64,000 nt of DNA from the NCBI GenBank assembly GCA_009726125.1, contig WLIT01000001.1, positions 1-64,000 on the forward strand, given 5' to 3'. How positions within the stretch are numbered: position 1 is the stretch's first letter; each line of letters starts with the position of its first letter. The DNA comes from Actinomycetota bacterium (GTDB lineage: Bacteria > Actinomycetota > Actinomycetes > Nanopelagicales > Nanopelagicaceae). The notes under the pieces were generated by a model. The model worked only from the letters and a program-made list of their open reading frames with translations. It was not told where the DNA came from and ran no database searches. This document shows positions 20,108-31,383 of this stretch, in pieces. A program made the translations under genes and the position numbers.

Positions 20108-20286
20108 TGGGGATAACTTGGGGATAACTGTTGAAAAGTAAAGGAAGGGTGTGGTGTTAATGGGTGTAAAGAAAGTTAACAAGGTTTATCCACTAGTTAT
20201 CCACAACCATATTTTTGCTCTTTTACAGCGTGTGACTAGGGGTTTTGCTTATTGTCCACAGAGTTTAAGGCTAGTTACTACTACTA
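20108..20286. promoter_or_regulatory. oriC core in the dnaA-dnaN spacer: DnaA boxes, AT-rich region and DnaA-trio-like repeat
   Basis: TGGGGATAA 20108-20116 and 20119-20127; TTATCCACT 20186-20194; TTATCCACA 20197-20205; TTGTCCACA 20252-20260; TTACTACTACTA 20275-20286. Confidence 0.85.
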
Positions 20287-20366
20287 ATTATATTAAATAG
20301 AGAAGGTTGGGGATTGGCGAACTTGTGAGGGTTTGCTAACCAAAGCCAAGAGGGAAGGGTAGAGAG

Positions 20367-21494
20367 ATGAAGTTTGTTGTCGAACGCGATCCTTTGATCG
20401 ATGCTGTTAATTGGGTTGCTCGCAGCCTCTCCACAAGGCCTATTCAAACCGCGCTCCTTGGGATCATGATTGACGTGACTGACTCAATCACACTTACTGG
20501 GTCAGATTTAGAAACCTCAACCAAAGCAACTATTAGCGCAGATATTGCAACCAAAGGAAGAGTTTTAGTTCCCGGAAGGTTGTTAGCTGAAATAGCCAGA
20601 TCCCTTCCCACAAAACCAGTGACGTTTTTAATAGAAGGAACAAGAGTTTTAGTAACTGCTGGAAGCGCAAAATTCACACTTCCAACCTTGCCAGTAAATG
20701 AATACCCGAACCTTCCAACCCTGCCACAAACAGCAGGCGAAATTCCCGGAGAGGTATTTGCTACAGCCGTACACCAAGTAGCGGTGGCAGCCGGCAAAGA
20801 TGACTCACTTCCAACCCTTACTGGTGTGCATATTGAAATAACCAAAACAACAATCACTATGGCAGCAACAGATAGATATCGCCTAGCAGTAAAAGAAATT
20901 AATTGGAGCCCAAAAGATCAAAATCTAGAAGCATCCACTTTACTTCGTGCTCGCACTTTAGTTGATGCCGCAAAATCACTAATTGGAAGCGGCCAAATAA
21001 CTTTTGCCCTTTCACCAACAACTTCAAATGAAAAACTAGTTGGGTTTGTTTCAGATGAAAAAACAATGACGTCCCGCACTTTAGATGGCAGCTTCCCACC
21101 ATTTAGACACTTATTGCCGTCAGAATCAACAGCAGAAGCAACCATCGAAGTCGCACCATTTTTAGATTCAGTACGCCGAGTAGCTCTAGTTACAGATAAA
21201 ACAGTCCCACTACGGTTAATTTTTGGCAATAACCTTTTACACCTCGAAGCCGGAGCTGGTGAAGATGCCCAAGCAACAGAAGAGTTAAATATTAATTATT
21301 CTGGTGAAGACATCAATATCGCTTTTAATCCAACTTTTCTAACCGACGGCCTACAAGCAATCAACTCACCTTTTGTGCATATCTCTTTTACTGGAGATAA
21401 AAAACCTGCGGTCCTCACAGGAAAAACTGAACCAGGTGGCGCTATAAATACTTCATACAAGTATTTGTTAATGCCAATGCGCTACACCTCTTAG
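20367..21494 (+). CDS. dnaN: DNA polymerase III beta sliding clamp
   Basis: 375 aa between dnaA and recF, MKFVVERDPLIDAVNWVARSLSTRP, C-terminal YLLMPMR. Confidence 0.97.
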   Translation: MKFVVERDPLIDAVNWVARSLSTRPIQTALLGIMIDVTDSITLTGSDLETSTKATISADIATKGRVLVPGRLLAEIARSLPTKPVTFLIEGTRVLVTAGSAKFTLPTLPVNEYPNLPTLPQTAGEIPGEVFATAVHQVAVAAGKDDSLPTLTGVHIEITKTTITMAATDRYRLAVKEINWSPKDQNLEASTLLRARTLVDAAKSLIGSGQITFALSPTTSNEKLVGFVSDEKTMTSRTLDGSFPPFRHLLPSESTAEATIEVAPFLDSVRRVALVTDKTVPLRLIFGNNLLHLEAGAGEDAQATEELNINYSGEDINIAFNPTFLTDGLQAINSPFVHISFTGDKKPAVLTGKTEPGGAINTSYKYLLMPMRYTS

Positions 21495-21517
21495 TAATTT
21501 ATTAGTAATTTATTAAA

Positions 21518-22618
21518 GTGTTTATTTCAAACCTCTCACTTACAACTTTTAGATCTTATAAAACTTTAGACCTAGATTTGTCTCCAGGAATCTCTATTTT
21601 TATTGGGCGCAACGGTGAAGGCAAAACAAACATCATTGAATCAATTCTTTATCTATCATTCCTCTCCTCACACCGAGTCTCCGCCGATCAACCACTAGTT
21701 CAACTAGGAAGTACCTCGGCTTATATTCGAGCGAAAACCCAACTACCAGACCGAGAAGTTTTGGTTGAATTAGAAATAAATAGTGAGAAGGCAAACCGTG
21801 CGCGAATCAATCAGAACCCAGTACGCAGCCAGAAAGAAATTTTTGGAATTGTTCAAGCAATATATTTTTCACCAGAGGATTTAGATTTAGTTCGTGGCGA
21901 CCCAAGTGAGCGGCGAAAATTTATTGATCAACTCTTAATCCTTAGATCTCCACGAATGGCCGGTGTTATCTCTGATTATGAGCGGGCGGTTCGACAACGC
22001 AACTCACTATTGAAATCAAGAGCAGGCACCGAATCACTTACATCGTGGGATGAGCAAGTTGCAAACTTTGGTGGGGAAATTATTGCGGCCAGGCTACAAG
22101 CACTGCGCGACTTCGAGCCGATATTTCAAGAAATTTATCGAGACATCTCTTCGGATAAACCAGCATTTATAAGTTATAAATCGAGTATCGAAGAGCCAAC
22201 TTTAAATGCAAGCGAAAACACCTCGAAAATATTGGAGCGGATGCGCGCTACTAGAGCGGCCGAAATAGAGAGAGGGTTAACTTTAACTGGCCCACATCGC
22301 GACGACTTGTTATTAAACCTAGGTGATCATTTAGTTAAAGGGTATGCAAGCCATGGCGAATCTTGGTCGATTGCTTTAAGTTTAAAATTAGCAACTTATC
22401 AATTGTTAGCGAAAGATGGTTTAAAACCAATTTTAATTTTAGATGATGTTTTTTCAGAGTTAGATGAAGAGCGTAGAGCTCATTTAATTGAATTAGCAAA
22501 AAGTGCGGAGCAAACATTTATAACAGTGGCGGTCGAGAATGATCTACCCAAAGAGTTGGTTGGAAGCAGATACCTTGTAAAATCTGGGCAGGTTTCAAAG
22601 ATTGCGACAGGTGAATAA
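21518..22618 (+). CDS. recF: DNA replication/repair protein RecF
   Basis: ISIFIGRNGEGKTNIIESILYLS Walker A, LILDDVFSELDEERR; GTG start. Confidence 0.96.
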   Translation: MFISNLSLTTFRSYKTLDLDLSPGISIFIGRNGEGKTNIIESILYLSFLSSHRVSADQPLVQLGSTSAYIRAKTQLPDREVLVELEINSEKANRARINQNPVRSQKEIFGIVQAIYFSPEDLDLVRGDPSERRKFIDQLLILRSPRMAGVISDYERAVRQRNSLLKSRAGTESLTSWDEQVANFGGEIIAARLQALRDFEPIFQEIYRDISSDKPAFISYKSSIEEPTLNASENTSKILERMRATRAAEIERGLTLTGPHRDDLLLNLGDHLVKGYASHGESWSIALSLKLATYQLLAKDGLKPILILDDVFSELDEERRAHLIELAKSAEQTFITVAVENDLPKELVGSRYLVKSGQVSKIATGE

Positions 22619-23071
22619 ATGGCCCGTGATTTAGCTCGAGAGCTCTACCGAGCTTTCAGAAACCAACCCAAAAGAAATAAAATTGGTGAGAGCACTGAAA
22701 CTCGCGGCCAAGTTGGTGATCCGCAACAAATTGGGTCAGTGTTAGATGAATTAGTTATCTCACGCGATTGGCGTCAAGGTTTAGCCGAAGGAAATATCTT
22801 CGCCGACTGGGAGAAAATTGTCGGTTCTGAAATAGCAACACACTCAAACCCAATCTCTCTAGTAGATGGCCGTTTAACAATTCAAACAACATCAACAGCT
22901 TGGGCAACACAATTAAATTTAATTACTGTTGATTTATTAAAAACAATAAGTGGATCAGCGCCGGGCGCTTTAGTTGAAACCTTGGTATTTATTGGGCCCC
23001 ACGCCCCAAGTTGGAAGAAAGGGCTTCGAACGATTCGAGGAGCCAAAGGACCGCGCGACACCTACGGTTAA
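22619..23071 (+). CDS. DciA/DUF721 family protein
   Basis: WEKIVGSEIATHSNPISLVDGRLTIQTTSTAWATQL, between recF and gyrB. Confidence 0.88.
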   Translation: MARDLARELYRAFRNQPKRNKIGESTETRGQVGDPQQIGSVLDELVISRDWRQGLAEGNIFADWEKIVGSEIATHSNPISLVDGRLTIQTTSTAWATQLNLITVDLLKTISGSAPGALVETLVFIGPHAPSWKKGLRTIRGAKGPRDTYG

Positions 23072-23142
23072 GATTCATTTAACCGCCCACACAGTAACCA
23101 CCCACAACTTCGGTGAGATAGCCCGTTAAATCCACCGCACAA

Positions 23143-23211
23143 GGCTCTTTTGCGGTAGTCCAAGATTGTTTTAAGGACTAGGATTACGGCAGTGATTTAA
23201 AGAAAAGAGCC
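23143..23211. promoter_or_regulatory. Nested inverted repeats upstream of gyrB
   Basis: Outer arms GGCTCTTTT 23143-23151 / AAAAGAGCC 23203-23211; inner arms TAGTCC 23156-23161 / GGACTA 23175-23180. Confidence 0.6.
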
Positions 23212-23220
23212 GAGGTTTAA

Positions 23221-25236
<2,016 letters not shown>

Positions 25237-25246
25237 GTGATCGCAA

Positions 25247-27721
25247 ATGGCTGAAAATATGAATCCAGACAAGACCGCTGCTCACGACCGCATCGAATCT
25301 GTTGATCTCCAAGTGGAGATGGCGCGTTCATATCTAGATTATGCAATGTCAGTAATTGTTGGTCGCGCACTTCCAGATATTCGTGATGGTTTGAAACCAG
25401 TTCACCGCAGAGTTTTATATGCAATGTACGACGCTGGTTATCGTCCAGATAAGGGTTACTACAAATCTTCACGCATTGTTGGTGATGTTATGGGTAATTA
25501 TCATCCACACGGCGACACAGCAATTTACGATGCAGTTGTACGACTTGCCCAGTTCTGGTCACTTCGTTATCCACTAATTGATGGAAACGGAAACTTTGGT
25601 TCGCCAGGAAATGATCCAGCCGCAGCAATGCGGTATACCGAAGCAAAACTTGCACCGCTCGCAATGGAAATGATGCGAGATATTGATGAAGACACCGTTA
25701 ATTTCATTCCAAACTATGACGGCCGCTCACAAGAGCCAACTGTTCTACCAAGTCGCTTTCCAAACCTTCTTGTAAATGGCAGCGCTGGTATTGCTGTGGG
25801 GATGGCAACCAACATTCCACCACACAATTTAAATGAAGTTGTTGAAGGAGTTGTCTGGGCGCTTGAAAATCCCGATGCCGATTCAAAAGAGCTATTAGAA
25901 AAATTATTAACAATAGTAAAAGGCCCAGACTTTCCAACTAAGGCTTTAATTGTTGGCCATCAAGGAATTGAAGATGCTTACCGCACCGGCCGTGGCTCGA
26001 TAATTATGCGAGCTGTTGTCGAAGTTGAAGAAATTAATAAGCGCACCTGTCTTGTTGTCACCGAACTTCCATATCAAGTAAACCCAGATAACTTAGCTCT
26101 CAAAATTGCTGAACTTGTTAAAGATGGCCGCATTAAAGGAATCGCAGATGTACGCGATGAAGGTAACGAGCGCTTAGGCCAGAGACTTGTAATTGTCCTT
26201 CGAAATGATGCGATTCCAAAGGTTATTTTAAATAACCTTTACAAGCACACACAATTACAGGATTCTTTCGGCGCCAATATGTTGGCACTTGTTGATGGCG
26301 TCCCAAGAACTCTTCGCATTGATGAGTTCATCCGTTATTACATCGAACATCAAGTTGAAGTAATTGTTCGACGCACCAAATACAGATTGCAAGAACGCGA
26401 AAAGCGTGCCCACATTTTGCAAGGTTATTTAAAGGCACTAGATGCGCTTGATGCTGTTATTGCGTTGATTCGCGCATCCCGCACACCAGAAGAAGCTCGC
26501 ACCGGATTAATGAAACTTCTCGATGTCGATGAGGTTCAAGCAAATGCTATTTTGGATATGCAACTGCGCCGTATTGCTGCTCTTGAACGCCAGAAGATTA
26601 ACGATGAATACGAAGGCCTCATGGCTGAAATTGTTGAACTAAATAGCATCTTGGCTTCTGAAGCTAAACAACGCGAAATCATCAAGGTTGAATTACAAGA
26701 GTTAACAGCGAAGTATGGAAATGAACGCCGAACTCAAATTATTGCGGGCGATTCAGATCTATCAGTTGAAGATTTAATTCCAGATCAAAGTGTTGTTGTC
26801 ACAATTACAAAAACTGGGTATTCCAAGCGCACAAAGGCTGATTTATACCGATCACAACGCCGCGGCGGCAAAGGCGTTAAAGGTGCCGCTTTAAAACAAG
26901 ACGACTTAGTAGAACATTTCTTTGTGGCATCAACTCACGATTGGTTGCTCTTCTTCACTAATAAGGGGCGAATTTATCGCGCAAAGGTTCACGAATTACC
27001 AGATGCGGGGCGGGATGCTCGTGGTCAACATGTAGCAAATCTTCTGGCATTTAAACCAGATGAAACAATTGCCCAAGTTATTGCAATTTCAGATTATAAA
27101 TCGTATCCATACCTAGCAATTGCTACTCGTGGTGGAATTGTTAAGAAGTCACCACTTGTCGAATTCGATTCGCCACGATCTGGTGGCTTAATCGCAATCA
27201 ACCTAAAAGAGAGCGACGAACTGGTTTCAGCAGCACTTGTAAGTGAGAAGGATGAAATACTTCTAGTTTCAAAAAATGGTATGTCACTTAGATTTAGCGC
27301 AGACGAAGAATCAATTCGTTCAATGGGAAGATCAACAAGTGGTGTTATCGGAATGAAATTCCGCAGCAAAGATCAACTCTTAACAATGGCTGCAATTACT
27401 GATATTTCATCACCTAAATTTGTTCTGACAGCAACTGATGGTGGTTATGCCAAACGGACACCGCTAGATGAATATCGCCCACAAGGTCGTGGCGGCCTCG
27501 GTGTTAAAGCGGCAAAGATTGATGAAGATTCTCGTGGCGTATTAGTTGGTGCAATGATTGTTGAAGCTAGTGATGAAATTCTTGCAATTACATCTGGTGG
27601 AGTTGTAATTAGAACCGCATGTTCTGAAATTCGTGAAACAAGCCGTGACACACTAGGTGTTCGCTTAGTGAATCTTGATGAAGGTATTTCCGTCGTATCG
27701 ATCACGCAGGTTAAAGAGTAA
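25247..27721 (+). CDS. gyrA: DNA gyrase subunit A
   Basis: [29 protein letters not shown], downstream of gyrB. Confidence 0.98.
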   Translation: MAENMNPDKTAAHDRIESVDLQVEMARSYLDYAMSVIVGRALPDIRDGLKPVHRRVLYAMYDAGYRPDKGYYKSSRIVGDVMGNYHPHGDTAIYDAVVRLAQFWSLRYPLIDGNGNFGSPGNDPAAAMRYTEAKLAPLAMEMMRDIDEDTVNFIPNYDGRSQEPTVLPSRFPNLLVNGSAGIAVGMATNIPPHNLNEVVEGVVWALENPDADSKELLEKLLTIVKGPDFPTKALIVGHQGIEDAYRTGRGSIIMRAVVEVEEINKRTCLVVTELPYQVNPDNLALKIAELVKDGRIKGIADVRDEGNERLGQRLVIVLRNDAIPKVILNNLYKHTQLQDSFGANMLALVDGVPRTLRIDEFIRYYIEHQVEVIVRRTKYRLQEREKRAHILQGYLKALDALDAVIALIRASRTPEEARTGLMKLLDVDEVQANAILDMQLRRIAALERQKINDEYEGLMAEIVELNSILASEAKQREIIKVELQELTAKYGNERRTQIIAGDSDLSVEDLIPDQSVVVTITKTGYSKRTKADLYRSQRRGGKGVKGAALKQDDLVEHFFVASTHDWLLFFTNKGRIYRAKVHELPDAGRDARGQHVANLLAFKPDETIAQVIAISDYKSYPYLAIATRGGIVKKSPLVEFDSPRSGGLIAINLKESDELVSAALVSEKDEILLVSKNGMSLRFSADEESIRSMGRSTSGVIGMKFRSKDQLLTMAAITDISSPKFVLTATDGGYAKRTPLDEYRPQGRGGLGVKAAKIDEDSRGVLVGAMIVEASDEILAITSGGVVIRTACSEIRETSRDTLGVRLVNLDEGISVVSITQVKE

Positions 27722-27798
27722 GAACTCCGCGCAGATTTCCCCGCTTTTGGCGCAGGCTTTAAAGTCGGGTAGCCTTCACCAGTTCAATTATCGCGTTT

Positions 27799-27876
27799 GG
27801 GCCTTTAGCTCAGCTTGGTTAGAGCGCTTCCCTGATAAGGAAGAGGTCAGTGGTTCAAGTCCACTAAGGCCCACCA
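27799..27876 (+). tRNA. tRNA-Ile (GAT)
   Basis: Cloverleaf GGGCCTT...CCTGATAAGG...GGTTCAAGTCC...AAGGCCCACCA; CCA encoded. Confidence 0.96.
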
Positions 27877-27956
27877 ATCGTGTTAATTAACTTGTTTTAC
27901 AGATTTAATAAGTAGGCAAACTTTAGATAAGGTTGCGCCACTTACCCGTTAACCGC

Positions 27957-28029
27957 GGGGACCTAGCTCAATTGGTAGAGCACCGCCTTTGCAAGGCGGG
28001 GGTTAGGGGTTCGATTCCCCTGGTCTCCA
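27957..28029 (+). tRNA. tRNA-Ala (TGC)
   Basis: GGGGACC...CTTTGCAAGG...GGTTCGATTCC...GGTCTCCA; CCA not encoded. Confidence 0.95.
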
Positions 28030-28179
28030 CTTCACGCTTATTCTGCGTATATAACATGCTTAGTACAACGCTCAAATTAGTTATTGATGGCGTAATGTAA
28101 AAAGTAGGCGTGAAGGCGGATGATCTCTGAATTGGAGATATTGCTTGCTTGGGCGAAGATTTAGTATGAGACTTTAGGG

Positions 28180-29985
28180 ATGAAATACGTTTCAGAAATT
28201 AGTCGTTCAAGAGCTGAAATTTCTGCGCACATTAAGAATCATTTTCAAAAAATACTCATAATTTTATTTACTATTCTATTCGCTCTTCCCGTTTTAGGAA
28301 TTGAAACTGCGCAAGGCCAATCAGTTTTGCTTTTTTCATCACCTCCACAAAAAACTGCAGATGCGGGAAGATATTCTGTAACGGTTGAAGTCCCGAAAGA
28401 TTTTAACCCGCAGTCAGTGAAATTCGTCTGGAGTGCCAAGAGCATTCGTCTTGCCAAGCCCGATGGGACATCTACAAATTCCATTCTTGATAATATTGAT
28501 TTATATGCAAAGCTAAATGAATCACGACTTCAAGATGGGTTAGATGGACTTGTAAAGATTTCGATATTAGACAAGGGGCGAAAGGCAACATTTAGTTTTG
28601 CCTCAATTATTGGAGCGAGAGTATCAACGGTTCTAGAAGCTGAAGAAGACGATGGTGGAAATGGATTAAGTATAACGGTGCCACTTCAATTTACATTCTT
28701 ACCGAATCCCAATCCTGAAAATTTAGTTGCGAATATCCCACAACCAGACAATATTTCTATAGAAGTTAACAGTCCTGATCCAGGAAACGCAACCACAACC
28801 ACTGTCAGTGTCAGAGTTTCTGATTCATCACCGATTGATATGTCTATTGATGCTTCTTCATACAAATATCAGCGTTCGTATTGGGTGATGCGAATTAACA
28901 AATCAGGCTCACCACTTGCCCCACTAACCAAAATCACACCTACAGGGGGAGCGCCTGTCTGGGCAAAGTTTCAAATCAGCCAAGATTCTTATAAAACCTC
29001 AGGCCTCTATTTTCGAGTAATTTTTGGACAGGTTTTCCCCCAGCTGGACCGTATAAAGTCGAATGATCTTTTCTATACAGTTTGCCCTAATTGCAGTGGT
29101 CCATTTTATAGTTACTTCTATAAAGACTTTAATTACAGTATTCCATTTAAACAGAGTGCCACTCCTAAAATTGAATTTCAATGGTCCACTGGTGATTTTT
29201 CAGATTTAACAGCCACATGGAAAAACCCTACCAAGACAATTTTGAATGACAATGGAATTCCTGCATACAACTCCTTCTATTTTAGATTCCAACGTGATGT
29301 GAGTAGGTTTCCACCTGAGGCAGTTTGCGAGCAAACTGTCGTAGATTTGCAGTACAAAAAGGGTTCAAATTGGATTAGCGTTTGGACTGATAAATCGTTT
29401 GGCTCGAATGCACCTTCTAATGCGAGGGAAGCGGGTGGCTACAAATACTTAAATTGCCTCGACTATACAAAAAATGATAATGGATTAACGCTGGAGAGTT
29501 CGGTATCCCAACAATATATGAATATTAATGACATAATGCCTTATCCTTCCCCCGACCTACCAGTAGGCGCTTATTCATTTAGGTTTGTATTAAAGAATCA
29601 ATATCTTGATTCATCCGAAGAACCAATTGGATCCATCTATGAAGATTCTGTTACTCCGTTTAGTGTCAAATATATCGATACTCCTGATGCGCCTAAACTC
29701 AACGTTAAAGTTAGCTACCCTGCACAAGCACTGCAAGGAAAGAGATATCTCGCTTCTGTAGTTACTTCCTCAAAGGCCCCTGGCAAATGTAGTTATTATC
29801 TATTCAACCGCGTGAGAATTTCTGTAGGTTCTGCGAGTTTGAAGAATGGAAAATCAAGCCTATCTGTTACAGCTATGTCCACAAATGTAGGTACAGGCCG
29901 GGCCTCGTCTTTAACGGTTGTGTGTACGAGTGGGAAAATGACAGGCACTGGTTTTGCCACCTTCTATGTTCTTAGTAAAGGCTAA
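28180..29985 (+). CDS. Large secreted protein of unknown function
   Basis: 601 aa; hydrophobic segment KILIILFTILFALPVLGI then export-like sequence; Ser/Asn/Pro-rich, no recognised domain. Confidence 0.55.
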   Translation: MKYVSEISRSRAEISAHIKNHFQKILIILFTILFALPVLGIETAQGQSVLLFSSPPQKTADAGRYSVTVEVPKDFNPQSVKFVWSAKSIRLAKPDGTSTNSILDNIDLYAKLNESRLQDGLDGLVKISILDKGRKATFSFASIIGARVSTVLEAEEDDGGNGLSITVPLQFTFLPNPNPENLVANIPQPDNISIEVNSPDPGNATTTTVSVRVSDSSPIDMSIDASSYKYQRSYWVMRINKSGSPLAPLTKITPTGGAPVWAKFQISQDSYKTSGLYFRVIFGQVFPQLDRIKSNDLFYTVCPNCSGPFYSYFYKDFNYSIPFKQSATPKIEFQWSTGDFSDLTATWKNPTKTILNDNGIPAYNSFYFRFQRDVSRFPPEAVCEQTVVDLQYKKGSNWISVWTDKSFGSNAPSNAREAGGYKYLNCLDYTKNDNGLTLESSVSQQYMNINDIMPYPSPDLPVGAYSFRFVLKNQYLDSSEEPIGSIYEDSVTPFSVKYIDTPDAPKLNVKVSYPAQALQGKRYLASVVTSSKAPGKCSYYLFNRVRISVGSASLKNGKSSLSVTAMSTNVGTGRASSLTVVCTSGKMTGTGFATFYVLSKG

Positions 29986-30299
29986 GCATGAATCTAATCT
30001 CGAGATTGCCTTCACTTTCTTTAATCTAGAGTTTGGTACGACGCCAGTCGATTCGCAGAAAATATAAAAAGAAGAGGGGTTTTGTTCACACCTTAGATTG
30101 AGACTTCTTCCTGTAGGGTTGCATCCTCGTACAAACAAAAGGAAAGGGCACAGGCTCAAATTGGCGTAATGATAAGGCGTAATGTTGGTTAAAACCTCCA
30201 AAATACCCTCAAAAACATGCCATATTTGATACCTAGGGTCTCCACAAAAGTTTTATTTCACTAAAAAATGAAAGTGATTAATCCACTGAAAGGGAGAAC

Positions 30300-30812
30300 A
30301 TGTCAACAGCAACTCTTCACACAAGTATGGGTGATGTAAAAATTGAACTTTTCCCAAATCACGCACCAAAGACCGTTGCTAACTTTGTTGAACTTGCAAC
30401 CGGAAAGCGGGAATGGGTAGATCCAATCACTGGCGAGAAGAGTTCAAAGAATCTTTATGATGGAACAGTTTTTCACCGCGTAATCGCAAACTTTATGATT
30501 CAAGGTGGCGATCCACTTGGTAACGGCACTGGTGGACCTGGCTATCAATTCGCAGATGAATTTCATGGTGAATTAGCATTTGATCGTCCTTACATTCTTG
30601 CAATGGCGAATGCAGGACCAGGAACTAATGGTTCACAATTCTTTATTACTGTTGCTGAAACTGCTTGGCTAAATCGCAAGCACACTATTTTCGGTGAAGT
30701 TAAAGATGAAGCCTCAAAGAAGATTGTGGATGCAATTGGTGCAGTTAAGACTGGTGGCCAAGATCGCCCAGTACAGGCTGTAAAAATTAATTCTGTAACA
30801 ATCTCAGAGTAA
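30300..30812 (+). CDS. Peptidyl-prolyl cis-trans isomerase, cyclophilin type
   Basis: [42 protein letters not shown]. Confidence 0.95.
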   Translation: MSTATLHTSMGDVKIELFPNHAPKTVANFVELATGKREWVDPITGEKSSKNLYDGTVFHRVIANFMIQGGDPLGNGTGGPGYQFADEFHGELAFDRPYILAMANAGPGTNGSQFFITVAETAWLNRKHTIFGEVKDEASKKIVDAIGAVKTGGQDRPVQAVKINSVTISE

Positions 30813-30816
30813 ATAT

Positions 30817-31383
30817 ATGAAAGAGAAACAATCACTCACCACGAGTCTGATTGTAATAATCTCGGGCACTTTTCTCTTAACACAATATGTCTTTCCCGAC
30901 CTGCAATCTCAATTAGCGCTTTTCTATGGTGGAAATTACGCAAACGGTTATTACCCAGGTGTATCAACCGGCCAGTGGTACCGCTTAGCAACAGTTGCCT
31001 TAACACATGCGGGCTGGTTGCACTTAATTTTTAATATGTTGGCGCTCTTTTCGATCGGCACCCCAATAGAAAATTACTTAGGCAAAGTTCGCTACTCGAT
31101 CATATTTCTAGGCTCGCTATTAGCGGCATCAGCAACATCACTATATTTTGGCCCACACAATATTTACGCGGTCGGTGCATCTGGCGCAATTTATGGTTTG
31201 TTTGGTGCGCTCTTTGTTATTGGCAAGAAGTCTGGTGCGAATTACCAGAACATAACAGGCGTCATAATCGTTAACTTACTTATTACCTTTGCTGTGCCTG
31301 GAATTGATTGGCGCGCACATTTAGGCGGTTTAGTCGCAGGAGTTGTTATTTCCTACCCTTTGACGTTACGCAGAAGAACTTGA
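30817..31383 (+). CDS. Rhomboid family intramembrane serine protease
   Basis: HAGWLHLIFNMLALF, AVGASGAIYGLFGAL (GxSG), WRAHLGGLVAG. Confidence 0.93.
   Translation: MKEKQSLTTSLIVIISGTFLLTQYVFPDLQSQLALFYGGNYANGYYPGVSTGQWYRLATVALTHAGWLHLIFNMLALFSIGTPIENYLGKVRYSIIFLGSLLAASATSLYFGPHNIYAVGASGAIYGLFGALFVIGKKSGANYQNITGVIIVNLLITFAVPGIDWRAHLGGLVAGVVISYPLTLRRRT

Noticed and set aside
21491-21517. Short repeat TTAGTAATTTATTAGTAATTTATT between dnaN and recF
   Set aside because: Very short AT-rich duplication in a spacer; no structure or conservation evidence.
29911-30201. Minus-strand 96-aa ORF spanning the end of the 601-aa gene and the following spacer
   Set aside because: No recognisable family; partly antisense to a better-supported ORF; considered as possible integrase remnant but there is no motif to support it.
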